Positions 25,047-32,469 of a stretch of DNA of 43,944 nt are shown here, piece by piece (within the stretch, counting starts at the first letter, position 1; each line of letters begins with the position of its first letter). The stretch is taken from IMG/VR virus record IMGVR_UViG_3300042923_001760, positions 1 to 43,944 of that record. One strand, given 5' to 3'. The notes below the pieces were generated by a model that worked only from the letters and a program-made list of their open reading frames with translations, was not told the DNA's origin and did not search any database. The position numbers and the translations under genes were made by a program. Origin of the DNA: a virus.

Positions 25047-25266
25047 GAGACACCTCCTCGTCGACCGAGTTCACGAGCACGTCGTGAGACCAGAACTTCC
25101 GGAACGAGTCGTAGCTCGCCCCGACCATCACGCGGGCCTTGTGGACCATCTCAGCCTTCGTGGAGGCGAGCACGGTCGCGGGCGTCTTGGACTCCACGCG
25201 GTCGCCGTAGGTGTTCCAGCGGCGGATCGTCACGTCCCACCGGTACATGGGCTTGTCGTCGGCCAT
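25039..25266 (-). CDS. Early hypothetical protein (75 aa)
   Basis: MADDKPMYRWDVTIRRWNTYGDR: a short beta hairpin with many aromatics, then a helix ASTKAEMVHKARVMVG. GGAGG precedes the ATG, which overlaps the HNH gene stop. Function unknown. Confidence 0.65.
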   Translation of the reverse strand: MADDKPMYRWDVTIRRWNTYGDRVESKTPATVLASTKAEMVHKARVMVGASYDSFRKFWSHDVLVNSVDEEVSRG

Positions 25267-25772
25267 CACGCACCTCCCAGGATCGAACGAGCAACGTCAC
25301 GCGATGAGCCGTAGCTCTTTCGGTATGCGTCGTGCGTCATGCCTAGGCTCCTTGCCGCTCTCTGCAACAGCTCGCTCTTCTCCCGGTCTCGCTCCTTGGC
25401 GCACTCGCGGCACGATCCGCTGCTCGGAACGACATCCTCTGGCCCGGCGATCACGTGGCGCCCCGACTTGCAGTGCCCATCGAAGGAGAACGGGCGCGCT
25501 CCGCGCTTCGTGTTCTCGGCCGACGTGACGACCTCCATGTGCGCCGGGTTCACGCAGTGCCGCACGCGGCAGAGGTGGTCGATGACCATGCCCGGGGGGA
25601 TCGGCCCGACCTCCTGCTCGTACACGAACCGGTGGGCCTTGGCCCGCTTCCGGTGAAGGTCTGCGTTCCCGTAGCCCTGGTTCGAGATGGGCCCGGTCCA
25701 GGGCCAGCACTCGTCCGGGCCTTGGCGGTCGACGTACCCCATCAGCCTCTCGATGGTGTTCGGTGCAGGCAT
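25266..25772 (-). CDS. HNH endonuclease (HNH_3 type)
   Basis: 168 aa. DECWPWTGPISNQGYGNA opens the domain and VIDHLCRVRHCVNPAHMEVVT is the HNH active site (residues about 63-84), followed by SAENTKRG. A second Cys pair set (CKSGRHVI ... CRECAKERDREK) resembles a zinc knuckle. Proteins of this kind are often free-standing homing endonucleases inserted between phage genes; here it sits cleanly in the operon with 1-base TGATG overlap upstream and GTGATG downstream. Confidence 0.9.
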   Translation of the reverse strand: MPAPNTIERLMGYVDRQGPDECWPWTGPISNQGYGNADLHRKRAKAHRFVYEQEVGPIPPGMVIDHLCRVRHCVNPAHMEVVTSAENTKRGARPFSFDGHCKSGRHVIAGPEDVVPSSGSCRECAKERDREKSELLQRAARSLGMTHDAYRKSYGSSRDVARSILGGA

Positions 25773-26104
25773 CAGGCGTCACCGCCCAAGATCTCGGCCC
25801 GCACGGCATCGGCCACGTGACGAGCCCAGTCCGCAGCGTCCACGAGGTCGCGCCCGCAGTCGCACCGGAGTCCGCTCGGGGTGTGCTCTCGCACGTACCC
25901 CGCGAGCGCGTCCGGGTCGTCGGGGTCGTGCAGGGCGGCGGACACGGCGGCACGGGCCTGGATGCGCACGTGCTCCTGGTCCTCGGCGGATAGGATGCTC
26001 CACTTGACCGGCTCGTCGAGGCCGATGAGCCGAGCCGCGTTCTCCGCGCCAGCACGGAAGGACTCCTTGGCGGCGCGGTCCACGGCGGGCGTCAGCTCGG
26101 TCAT
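25772..26104 (-). CDS. Early hypothetical protein (110 aa)
   Basis: Helical N terminus (VDRAAKESFRAGAENAARLIG), a CDCGRD pair and the C-terminal ADWARHVADAVRAEILGGDA. The ending resembles that of other early proteins (34913-35224). Function unknown. Confidence 0.7.
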   Translation of the reverse strand: MTELTPAVDRAAKESFRAGAENAARLIGLDEPVKWSILSAEDQEHVRIQARAAVSAALHDPDDPDALAGYVREHTPSGLRCDCGRDLVDAADWARHVADAVRAEILGGDA

Positions 26105-26286
26105 GATTCCTCCTCAGCAAGTCGGGTCAGCAAACCAGAATCCCGGTCTGCCAGTGCAGCGATTTCCGCGTCACGGTACTTAGAGAGGCGCGCCCTAAGC
26201 ACATGTGCCAGCCGCCAACCCTCCGCACCCCAATCCAACACCGCGTCCACGCGTTCACGGTCACGATTCTTCGGAACATTCTCCAT
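26101..26286 (-). CDS. Early hypothetical protein (61 aa)
   Basis: It starts MENVPKNRDRERVDAVL with AAGGA 8 bases ahead; an upstream extension has no ribosome site. Charged and helical (HVLRARLSKYRDAEIAALAD). Directly downstream of the helicase gene. Confidence 0.65.
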   Translation of the reverse strand: MENVPKNRDRERVDAVLDWGAEGWRLAHVLRARLSKYRDAEIAALADRDSGLLTRLAEEES

Positions 26287-26299
26287 CACAAAGGTCCTT

Positions 26300-27670
26300 T
26301 CACCAGTCCGCGTCGATACCGACACCGGCACGCTTGTCAGCAGCGCGCGACATCACCTCAGCGGGAGTCATATCGGAATCAGCCAGGGTCGAGTACGCGC
26401 CGTTACGCTCAAGCACGAACTCGCCAGTCGGCCCGTTACGGTGCTTAGCGACATGCACCGTGAGGTAATCCGGGGCGTCCCAATCGACGCTCAACAGGAT
26501 CACAACGTCAGCATCTTGCTCTAGCGAGCCACTCTCACGAAGATCCTCAAGGACCGGGCGGCGGTCCTTTCGGCCCATCCCCTCGCGGTTGAGCTGCGAG
26601 AGAGCAACGACGGGTATCGCGAGTTCCTTCGCCATCATCTTGAGAGACCGCGAGTAGTCCGTGACGACGTCGCGACGTTCACGGCGGTCTCCACGGGCGG
26701 CGGGCATGAGGCCGATGTAGTCCAAGACCATGCCCGTGAGCTCGCCCCGGCGGGCGAGGGATCGGGCGTGGTTGCGGATCTGCGCGGGCCGCACGTCTGA
26801 CCGATCGTCGACGCTCAACCGAAGCTTCGAGAGAACAGAGGGGCCGAGCTCACGGACCCTCTGCCACTGCCCATCCGTCAGGTCGTGATGCAAGAGCGCC
26901 TGCAACGGGATCTTCGCTAGATGGGCGATGATCCGGAGCTGCATCTCGTGCTTCGTCATCTCGAGCGTGTTGAACCCCGCCCACCCGTGCTCAGCCATGG
27001 ACAGCCCAGCCTGTGCACCGAACAGGGTTTTCCCGACACCTGGCCGGGCGCCGACGATGTACAGAGCGCCGGGCTTCCACCCGCCGATCAGGTTGTTCAG
27101 CGCCGCCCACGGTGTGGGGCGGAACGTGGACTTGGTCGACAGGATCCCGAGGGTCTTGGCGTGCTGCTCCTCGAGGGTGAGGGCCGGGTTGGTGGACTCT
27201 GCCGCGGCGCCGTCGACCTCGGACCGCGCCATCTCGAACGCGTCCTCGAAAGGGACGTCGGCGCGGACCAGTTCCCGGATGCGTGCGCCGGCGGTGTCGA
27301 GTGCCCTCAGGTGTGCGGCCTCGACGACTTCCCGCGCGTACCCGCCCACTGAGATGAACGTTGCCGAGTACCCGGTGGTGGCCATCTCGATGAGGTCAGA
27401 CGCCGTAAAGGGTCGGGCGTCGTGACTGGCCATGCGCGCGAGGTGCGGCACCAGGCTTGCACCATCGGTCCCGCGCCCCGCCGTGTGGCGTTCGAGCATG
27501 AGCGCGTACAGGGCCCCTAGGCGCCTGTCGTAGAAGTCCTGGGGCGTGAGGGTGTCGAGCTCTTCTACGCCCCAGCAGCGGCCTGCTGCGTCGGCGAGGA
27601 TGGCGGAGATGAGGGTGCGTTCGGGGCCGATGAAGCGGGAGTCGTTGTCGGGGTCGTCGTAGTCGGTCAC
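26300..27670 (-). CDS. DnaB-like replicative helicase
   Basis: 456 aa from a GTG that overlaps the upstream stop (GTGA). The N-terminal domain (about 15-130) matches the DnaB N-terminal fold. The RecA-like core carries Walker A GARPGVGKT (207-215), then FNTLEMTKHEM, Walker B GMVLDYIGLM, and PVVALSQLNREGM ... RPVLEDLRESGSLEQDADVV. It unwinds DNA at the phage replication fork. The preceding gene looks like its loader/initiator. No phage DNA polymerase or primase is seen, so host enzymes are probably used. Confidence 0.93.
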   Translation of the reverse strand: MTDYDDPDNDSRFIGPERTLISAILADAAGRCWGVEELDTLTPQDFYDRRLGALYALMLERHTAGRGTDGASLVPHLARMASHDARPFTASDLIEMATTGYSATFISVGGYAREVVEAAHLRALDTAGARIRELVRADVPFEDAFEMARSEVDGAAAESTNPALTLEEQHAKTLGILSTKSTFRPTPWAALNNLIGGWKPGALYIVGARPGVGKTLFGAQAGLSMAEHGWAGFNTLEMTKHEMQLRIIAHLAKIPLQALLHHDLTDGQWQRVRELGPSVLSKLRLSVDDRSDVRPAQIRNHARSLARRGELTGMVLDYIGLMPAARGDRRERRDVVTDYSRSLKMMAKELAIPVVALSQLNREGMGRKDRRPVLEDLRESGSLEQDADVVILLSVDWDAPDYLTVHVAKHRNGPTGEFVLERNGAYSTLADSDMTPAEVMSRAADKRAGVGIDADW

Positions 27671-28350
27671 CGGGCCCCGCTCTCGTGTTCGCGTCGGCAC
27701 CAGTTGCGCCAGGTTGCGTCCCAGTTGAGCTTGACGCCCTTGGCGCCGGGGACTCCGTGCCAGTAGTCACGGAACTGTGCTGCGACTTGGGGGCCGTTGA
27801 GTCCGGGGCACTCTTCGAGGGTCCAGGATCGGAGCTCGGGGCTGGGTGTCCAGTCGTCGGGGAGTCGGGTGCCGCGCTTGCGCGCACCGTCTAATTCTCT
27901 CTCTCTCTTTCTCTCTCTCTGGGCATTGGGGTTCGCATCGACACCCCCTATGCGGTTCGCATTTCGGGTCGCATCGTCGTCCGGGGTGGAGTCCGCATCC
28001 GAGCGGGCCCAACGCGACGCAGCCCCCTTCGCCCCGGCCTCCTGCGCCTTCTTCACCTGAGCTGCCGACCGGTTGTGCTCGAGGTAGTCGTGGATCTGGA
28101 TTCGCCCGTCTCCGAGGTCGACCCAGAGGCCGGCGGCGACCAGGGCGTCAACGTCTCCCTGGTCGCCGCCGTACTTCCGCAGCAGGGTCTTGACGCGCAC
28201 CCCACCGTCCGTGAGGTGCTGCGCCGAATACAGGATCGATGCGGCGTGCAGGATGACGGCGTAGGGGCGGTCGTCCTCGAGGAGGGGTCCTACCTTGGGG
28301 TTGTCGAGGTATCCGACGTCGAACTTGGCGTAGGCGCGCTTGTCGGCCAT
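27667..28350 (-). CDS. Replication initiation (helix-turn-helix) protein
   Basis: 227 aa, MADKRAYAKFDVGYLDNPKV with AGGAGGG ahead. The N-terminal domain (1-100) is the winged-helix type seen in actinophage replication proteins beside helicases (YAVILHAASILYSAQHLTDGGV, then LWVDLGDGRIQIHDYLEHNRSA). A flexible charged linker (about 108-155) contains QRERKRERELD, encoded by a GA dinucleotide tract. The C-terminal domain (165-227) has WNWCRREHESG-like features of DnaD/loader proteins. Origin binding and helicase loading are inferred from context. Confidence 0.75.
   Translation of the reverse strand: MADKRAYAKFDVGYLDNPKVGPLLEDDRPYAVILHAASILYSAQHLTDGGVRVKTLLRKYGGDQGDVDALVAAGLWVDLGDGRIQIHDYLEHNRSAAQVKKAQEAGAKGAASRWARSDADSTPDDDATRNANRIGGVDANPNAQRERKRERELDGARKRGTRLPDDWTPSPELRSWTLEECPGLNGPQVAAQFRDYWHGVPGAKGVKLNWDATWRNWCRREHESGAR
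27896..27920. repeat. TC/GA simple repeat inside the replication gene
   Basis: Twenty-five bases of nearly pure TC dinucleotides (+ strand) with one TTT interruption. On the coding strand it is a GA tract in the linker of the replication protein. Confidence 0.9.
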
Positions 28351-28490
28351 GTCCCTCCTTCCTGGTGGGCTGCGGTGAGTGCGTCGAGTGCGGTGTAGTA
28401 CGTGTCGCGCGCGTCGGTGTTGTTGGTGCCGAAGAAGAGTGCGCAGGCGGCGTTGTGGAGGCGGCGTTGCGCGGTCTCGAGGAGGGTCAC
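28290..28490 (-). CDS. Small early protein (66 aa)
   Basis: GTG start overlapping the methyltransferase stop (GTGA). The first 45 residues (TLLETAQRRLHNAACALFF ... ALDALTAAHQEGG) look like a real helical protein. The last 20 run into the replication gene by 61 bases and are Ser/Thr/Pro-rich. Function unknown; the long overlap lowers confidence. Confidence 0.55.
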   Translation of the reverse strand: MTLLETAQRRLHNAACALFFGTNNTDARDTYYTALDALTAAHQEGGTWPTSAPTPSSTSDTSTTPR

Positions 28491-29146
28491 GCGGGGGCCT
28501 CCTGCTCAAGGTGCTCGATGAGCTGCTCGCCGAGGAACTGGGTGTAGGCGGGCGGGATCGCCTGGGTGGTGCCGTGCCAGGACGCCCAAGGCATGCCCAT
28601 CGCGTCGCGGGCCTCTTCGACGGTCTGGGCCTTGACGCCTCTGCTGGTCCCGTTCGGGCGGCGGGTGACGCCGTCCGCGTGGTCGCCGTAGACGCCGACG
28701 GGCACGTCGGCGCCGTGTGCGCACGGGAGCTGGACAAGGAAGATGTTCGACTCGAACAGCCGGTGACGGCGGACGCGGAGCCCGAACGACGACCCGCACA
28801 GGAGCGCGGGCTCGATGAGCGCTGGCCGCGCGCCGGCGACGTTCTCGATGATGTACGGCTTGCCCGTCGCGACGAGCGCGTCGCGCGTGGGTGGGATGAG
28901 GTCGACGTGGACGCTCTTGTCGGGCGTGATCGTTGAGTGCGCCTGGCGCGGCGGGGACGCGTGGATCGAGTCGAACTCGTGGCCGTGCTCCCGGACGTAC
29001 TCGATCGCATCAGCCTGGACGAACTCGAACGGGTAGAGCGGCTGTTCGACGATGTCGACTCCGACGACGTCGAACCCAGCGCGGTGGTAGCCCATGGCGG
29101 CGCCACCCTCGCAGCAGAACAGGTCGAGGAGTCGGGGTCTGCTCAC
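28487..29146 (-). CDS. C5-cytosine methyltransferase homologue lacking catalytic Cys
   Basis: 219 aa, GTG start overlapping the upstream micro-gene (GTGA). Motif I DLFCCEGGAAMG (8-19) binds S-adenosylmethionine. Motif IV reads ASPPRQAHS: residue 67 is Arg (codon at 28946-28948, CGC) where the family has the nucleophilic Cys (usually TGC). Motif VI ENV (101-103) and motif VIII RRHRLFE (126-132) are intact. Family members methylate cytosine C5 in DNA. With Arg in place of Cys this copy should be unable to form the covalent intermediate, so it may be a dead enzyme or a binder. The rest of the frame is undamaged. Confidence 0.88.
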   Translation of the reverse strand: MSRPRLLDLFCCEGGAAMGYHRAGFDVVGVDIVEQPLYPFEFVQADAIEYVREHGHEFDSIHASPPRQAHSTITPDKSVHVDLIPPTRDALVATGKPYIIENVAGARPALIEPALLCGSSFGLRVRRHRLFESNIFLVQLPCAHGADVPVGVYGDHADGVTRRPNGTSRGVKAQTVEEARDAMGMPWASWHGTTQAIPPAYTQFLGEQLIEHLEQEAPA

Positions 29147-29241
29147 TTGTCCTCCACTGGTGTGTGTCCGTGGATGGTGCGGTGAGTGTTGCGCCCGCCC
29201 GGGTCGTCGCGGTACTTGGCGCCGCATTTGCAGGTCTTCAT
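29143..29241 (-). CDS. Zinc-binding-like micro-protein (32 aa)
   Basis: MKTCKCGAKYRDDPGGRNTH, then RTIHGHTPVEDK. A CxC pair is followed by spaced His residues, like a minimal zinc finger. AGGAG precedes the ATG. It overlaps the RusA stop (ATGA) and its own stop overlaps the methyltransferase GTG. The tight joints on both sides make it a credible gene. Confidence 0.7.
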   Translation of the reverse strand: MKTCKCGAKYRDDPGGRNTHRTIHGHTPVEDK

Positions 29242-29600
29242 GGATGCTCCTGGATTTCGAGTCGGACGCGCCATGCACCGGGCTTTTTGGTGTCGGTGTC
29301 GCGGCGGAATGTGGGTCCTATGATGTGTTCGCTGTCGTCGTCGGGGAATATGCCCGCGTCGACTAGCCCATCGAGGGCGGCCTTGATTACTGGGAACGCG
29401 TTGGAGGGGTCTGCTCGTCCTGCGCGTGGGTATCCGATGTGCGCGATGATGTGCGCCCTTGTGAAGCGGGGGAGGCCGCTCGCAGCAAGTGCGGCGGCCT
29501 CCCTGATGCGTGCGTTCCTTTTGGCTTTGGCTGCCCAGTGGAGGCGGTCGTTTGCGGAGTGCCAGTCTGCGCGGCAGAGTTCGAGGATGAGCTCGGTCAT
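29238..29600 (-). CDS. RusA-like Holliday junction resolvase
   Basis: 120 aa, MTELILELCRADWHSANDRL. The RusA pattern is visible: an N-terminal HWAAKAKRNARIREAA helix, GRADPSNAFPVIKAALDGLVDAG (with Asp64 and Asp81) and FPDDDSEHIIG (Asp87-89), then a final VRLEIQEHP strand. It cleaves four-way junctions in replicating or recombining phage DNA before packaging. An upstream extension lies within other genes and is rejected. Confidence 0.85.
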   Translation of the reverse strand: MTELILELCRADWHSANDRLHWAAKAKRNARIREAAALAASGLPRFTRAHIIAHIGYPRAGRADPSNAFPVIKAALDGLVDAGIFPDDDSEHIIGPTFRRDTDTKKPGAWRVRLEIQEHP

Positions 29601-29794
29601 CGGAATGTGTCCGGGTTCCAGAATGCGACGGGGTTGTATCGCCGGAGGTATTCGTGGTCGTTGGCGAGTGCGTTTGCGACCTTGATTGCGAGGTTCCAGT
29701 CGACGTACATGCCGCGGATTTCTGAGTGGGGTCCGTAGACGTACCACTTGCGGCGGCCGGTGAAGGTCTCGAATGACTTGACGCGGAACCTCAT
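29597..29794 (-). CDS. Early hypothetical protein (65 aa)
   Basis: MRFRVKSFETFTGRRKWYVY with AGGAG ahead. Strand-rich N terminus, then a helix WNLAIKVANALANDHEYLRR. Both ends overlap neighbours by 4 bases. No known family. Confidence 0.7.
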   Translation of the reverse strand: MRFRVKSFETFTGRRKWYVYGPHSEIRGMYVDWNLAIKVANALANDHEYLRRYNPVAFWNPDTFR

Positions 29795-29994
29795 GCGATC
29801 TCCTTGAGGTAGGCGCACGCTGCTTCCCAGGTGGGGAGGCTGCGTACGGCGAAGTAGCCGTCGTGGCCAGCGCCATGTTGCTCGGGGTCGAGGCGAAACA
29901 CGGTCCAGAGGCGGCGCTTATGGGTGCTGAAATAGGAGAGGCGCACCCGGTATGGGGTGCGCCTCTCGGGCTTAGTGCAGTTTGGGCAGGTCAT
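29791..29994 (-). CDS. Early hypothetical protein (67 aa)
   Basis: MTCPNCTKPERRTPYRVRLS: an N-terminal CxxC, then a WTVFRLDPEQ strand and a helix TWEAACAYLKEIA. It has the same general plan (aromatic strand pair plus helix) as its downstream neighbour. Function unknown. Confidence 0.7.
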   Translation of the reverse strand: MTCPNCTKPERRTPYRVRLSYFSTHKRRLWTVFRLDPEQHGAGHDGYFAVRSLPTWEAACAYLKEIA

Positions 29995-30242
29995 GGCCCG
30001 CTTCTTTCGTTGTGGTCTCGCACGATGTTGTGGAGTTCGTTGATGCGGAATCCGCTGTGTGCCTTTCCGCGGTGTACGACGATGGGGAATTCGAGCATGA
30101 CCTTGTCGGGGTCGTATTCGCTTCGGACCTCGTCGGTAAGCGGCAGAACCTTGGGTGTGATGCCCTTGAGCTCGAGGTACTGCTTAACGCGGTCGCACGT
30201 GTTGCAGGGGCCGACCGGGTTTACGTAGACGGTGACCGTCAA
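29991..30242 (-). CDS. NrdH-like redoxin
   Basis: 83 aa from a TTG preceded by AAGGAG at 8 bases. Glutaredoxin fold with the redox motif CNTC (13-16) in VYVNPVGPCNTCDRVKQYL, and FPIVVHRGKAHSGFRINEL near the end. NrdH-type redoxins donate electrons to ribonucleotide reductase, but no reductase gene is in the window, so it probably serves the host enzyme or another thiol target. Confidence 0.85.
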   Translation of the reverse strand: MTVTVYVNPVGPCNTCDRVKQYLELKGITPKVLPLTDEVRSEYDPDKVMLEFPIVVHRGKAHSGFRINELHNIVRDHNERSGP

Positions 30243-30243
30243 T

Positions 30244-31074
30244 TCACACGCTCCTTACGATGGACAGCCGCTCGGGCGCGATCGAGATGCGTGAGTAGCC
30301 CTTGCAGTTGGGGCACTTCCGCATCGAGTACGAGAGGACGTTCGCCACGTAGCGGCGTTCGGCGGGTTCGGTCTCGGTACCGCACCGGTGGCACGTGGTG
30401 AGGTTGTTCTGCCCGTCAACGAACAGGGCCGGGTGGTTCTTGATGTGTGGCCGCAACCGGTCGAGAAGCCCCTGCGTCGCGATCACATCTCCCGCGCAGT
30501 ACTCCACCAACCGCTCACGGTCCTCAACCGACTTTTCCGTGACCGCGCGCTCCATGCGGCGGGCGTCGTAGCTGTCGGTCTTGGCGGGGATGCCGAGGAT
30601 CTGACACAACGCGTCGAGGCCCTTGAATGGTGCGCCGCCACCGAACTCGCGGCGCATGACCTTGAGCGTGTCGATGGTCTTGAACGGGGGGAGTGGGGGT
30701 AGTCCGCCTTCGAGGTGGAGGTCGCCCTTGAGCCAGGGGATGTCGGCTCGGTCGACGTTGTGCCCGACGATGATGTCTGCGGATGAGACGAGGGCGTGCA
30801 CCTTCTTGAGGAAGGTCTTGCGGCCTCCCTTGTCCCATTCGGCGAGGCGGATTACGTCAGGTGAGTCGTACCACTTCGCACAGACGATGGTGGTGCGCGG
30901 CTGCCGGGTCACGGACTCCCAGTGGATGTAGCGCTGCTTGAGTGCGCCACGGTCCCACCAGTGCTGCTGTGTGATGCCGTCGAGTCGTTCGACGTCGAGG
31001 ATGAGGACCCGGTTACGCACGCCCGGGACCATCTCGGTTCTGAGTGCTTCGGCGAAACTGCTGGGGTCGGTCAC
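30244..31074 (-). CDS. DEDDy 3'-5' exonuclease with zinc ribbon
   Basis: 276 aa from a GTG overlapping the upstream stop. RNase H-like exonuclease motifs: Exo I LILDVER (Asp27, Glu29), Exo II GHNVDRADIPWL (Asp108/111), Exo III EYCAGDVIAT (Tyr192, Asp196). A C-terminal zinc ribbon follows (CHRC 228-231, CPNC 254-257). It is a stand-alone proofreading-type exonuclease without a polymerase domain. It may act in recombination or DNA turnover with SSB and YqaJ. Confidence 0.85.
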   Translation of the reverse strand: MTDPSSFAEALRTEMVPGVRNRVLILDVERLDGITQQHWWDRGALKQRYIHWESVTRQPRTTIVCAKWYDSPDVIRLAEWDKGGRKTFLKKVHALVSSADIIVGHNVDRADIPWLKGDLHLEGGLPPLPPFKTIDTLKVMRREFGGGAPFKGLDALCQILGIPAKTDSYDARRMERAVTEKSVEDRERLVEYCAGDVIATQGLLDRLRPHIKNHPALFVDGQNNLTTCHRCGTETEPAERRYVANVLSYSMRKCPNCKGYSRISIAPERLSIVRSV

Positions 31075-31292
31075 TGGCGGGCCTCTCGTCGGACGATGCG
31101 GATTCGTTCTCCGCCGATGTCGTGTCCGAGCTTCTTGAGTGCCCGGGAGATTGCCTCGGCGGGGATCGCTTCGTCGGCGATGGCTGTGCGGAGGTCTTCG
31201 GCGTCCTTCTTGGGGAGGGATGCGAGGACTCGGTCGAGCTTCCCGGGTGCTGCCCGGTAGGTTTCCTTGGCGATGAGGTCGGCGAGTGCCAT
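31071..31292 (-). CDS. Early hypothetical protein (73 aa)
   Basis: MALADLIAKETYRAAPGKLD. Helical (RVLASLPKKDAEDLRTAIAD) with a late AISRALKKLGHDIGGERIRI that reads like the end of a winged helix, as in small actinophage DNA-binding proteins. GTGA joint with the exonuclease. Confidence 0.7.
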   Translation of the reverse strand: MALADLIAKETYRAAPGKLDRVLASLPKKDAEDLRTAIADEAIPAEAISRALKKLGHDIGGERIRIVRREARQ

Positions 31293-31295
31293 GGG

Positions 31296-31460
31296 TTAGT
31301 CCTCGTCTCGGGTGACGGTGGTCCAGGTGGTGGGGGAGTAGGCGCGCGCCACGATGGCGGGCCATTCGGTGGTGAAGACGAGTGAGCCGCCGACCACTTC
31401 GAGGTGGTCGGCGGAGATCTCGTCTACTCCGTCGCGCGTGTACACGGTCCAGGTCGGCAT
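31296..31460 (-). CDS. Early hypothetical protein (54 aa)
   Basis: MPTWTVYTRDGVDEISADHL, a compact beta protein ending TTWTTVTRDED. No strong ribosome site; it starts 1 base after the SSB stop and is probably translationally coupled. Confidence 0.65.
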   Translation of the reverse strand: MPTWTVYTRDGVDEISADHLEVVGGSLVFTTEWPAIVARAYSPTTWTTVTRDED

Positions 31461-31461
31461 G

Positions 31462-31908
31462 TCAGAACGGCGGTTCATCGTCGGTGTTCGCCGGCGCTGT
31501 CCACGGGTCCGACGACGCAGCAGCCGCCTGCCCGCCGCCTCCGCGACCAGTCTTCGCGACCGTGGCGCGCGCGTACTTGAGCGACGGCGCGACCTCGTCG
31601 ACCTTGAGCTCGTACACGGTTCGCTTCTCGCCCCCGCTGGTCTCGTAGGACCGCTGCACCAGGCTCCCGACCGCAATGACCCGGGTCCCCTTCGTCAGGG
31701 ACTCGGCGACGTTCTCCGCGGCCTCGCGCCAGATGGAGGCACGGAGGAATAGGGTGTCTCCGTCCTTCCACTCGTTCGTGGTCTTGTCAAACGTTCGGGG
31801 TGTCGATGCGATGGTGAAGTTAGCGACCGCTGCACCGCTGGGGGTGAAGCGGAGCTCGGGGTCGGCGGTGAGGTTGCCGACAACGGTGATGGTGGTATCG
31901 CCTGCCAT
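31462..31908 (-). CDS. ssb: Single-stranded DNA-binding protein
   Basis: 148 aa. OB fold with [32 protein letters not shown] and [20 protein letters not shown], as in bacterial SSB. The C-terminal linker is Gly/Ala-rich and ends in the acidic tip DDEPPF that recruits partner proteins. It protects single strands during replication and recombination. Next to WhiB and exonuclease genes. Confidence 0.95.
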   Translation of the reverse strand: MAGDTTITVVGNLTADPELRFTPSGAAVANFTIASTPRTFDKTTNEWKDGDTLFLRASIWREAAENVAESLTKGTRVIAVGSLVQRSYETSGGEKRTVYELKVDEVAPSLKYARATVAKTGRGGGGQAAAASSDPWTAPANTDDEPPF

Positions 31909-31911
31909 GAG

Positions 31912-32469
31912 TCAGGAGGCCTTTCGGGTGTAGTTCTGGGGGATGCCGAGTCGTTCCCACACGTCGAGTCGTCCGGCGCGTTCGAGGCGCTTGAAGACGC
32001 CGTCGGATCGCCGTGAGAGGCGGTTGAGGATGTCGGGGCCGGTGAGTCCGAGGTCGAGGAGGTCGATGATGTTGTCGACCCATTCGTTGCGGCGTCGGAG
32101 TGCTACTGGGGTGCGTGCTCGGGCGGTTGCGAATACGTCTTCGGCCTCGGCCGGGGTGAGCGGGGCCTTGCGTTCGCGTTTCTTGGGTGTGGCGGGGAGT
32201 CCGAGGCTGATGCGTCGGCGTTGGTGTTGGGTGTGTCCGCCGCGGAACCCTGCTCTGTCGCTGCCGCCCTTTCCTTCGGTGCGGAGTGCGTCGTCGAGGC
32301 AGGCCTGTCGAACCCATGCCGGGCAGCGCGCGCACATGGCCCGCGCGTACTCCCACTTGTCCCCACCGTCCTCACGCTCAGGGGGGTCGTAGAACGGGTC
32401 TTCGTCGGGGTTGAAGTCGGGGTTGTGTGCGATGCCTTTGCAGGCCGCTTTCTCGCGCCAGTCGCTCAT
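31912..32469 (-). CDS. WhiB-family transcription factor with extra C-terminal HTH
   Basis: 185 aa. The four Fe-S cysteines are Cys10, Cys46, Cys49 and Cys57 (WREKAAC ... AMCARCPAWVRQAC), and a GFRGGH turn replaces the usual G-hydrophobic-WGG signature. WhiB proteins bind a [4Fe-4S] cluster and control promoters with the sigma factor. Unlike the usual ~85-100 aa form it has about 100 further residues, including VDNIIDLLDLGLTGPDILNR and SDGVFKRLERAG, which look like a second helix-turn-helix. Confidence 0.9.
   Translation of the reverse strand: MSDWREKAACKGIAHNPDFNPDEDPFYDPPEREDGGDKWEYARAMCARCPAWVRQACLDDALRTEGKGGSDRAGFRGGHTQHQRRRISLGLPATPKKRERKAPLTPAEAEDVFATARARTPVALRRRNEWVDNIIDLLDLGLTGPDILNRLSRRSDGVFKRLERAGRLDVWERLGIPQNYTRKAS

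Noticed and set aside
25266-25772. HNH gene as an intron-borne homing endonuclease
   Set aside because: It does not interrupt another gene and is joined by stop/start overlaps to both neighbours; no intron structure seen.
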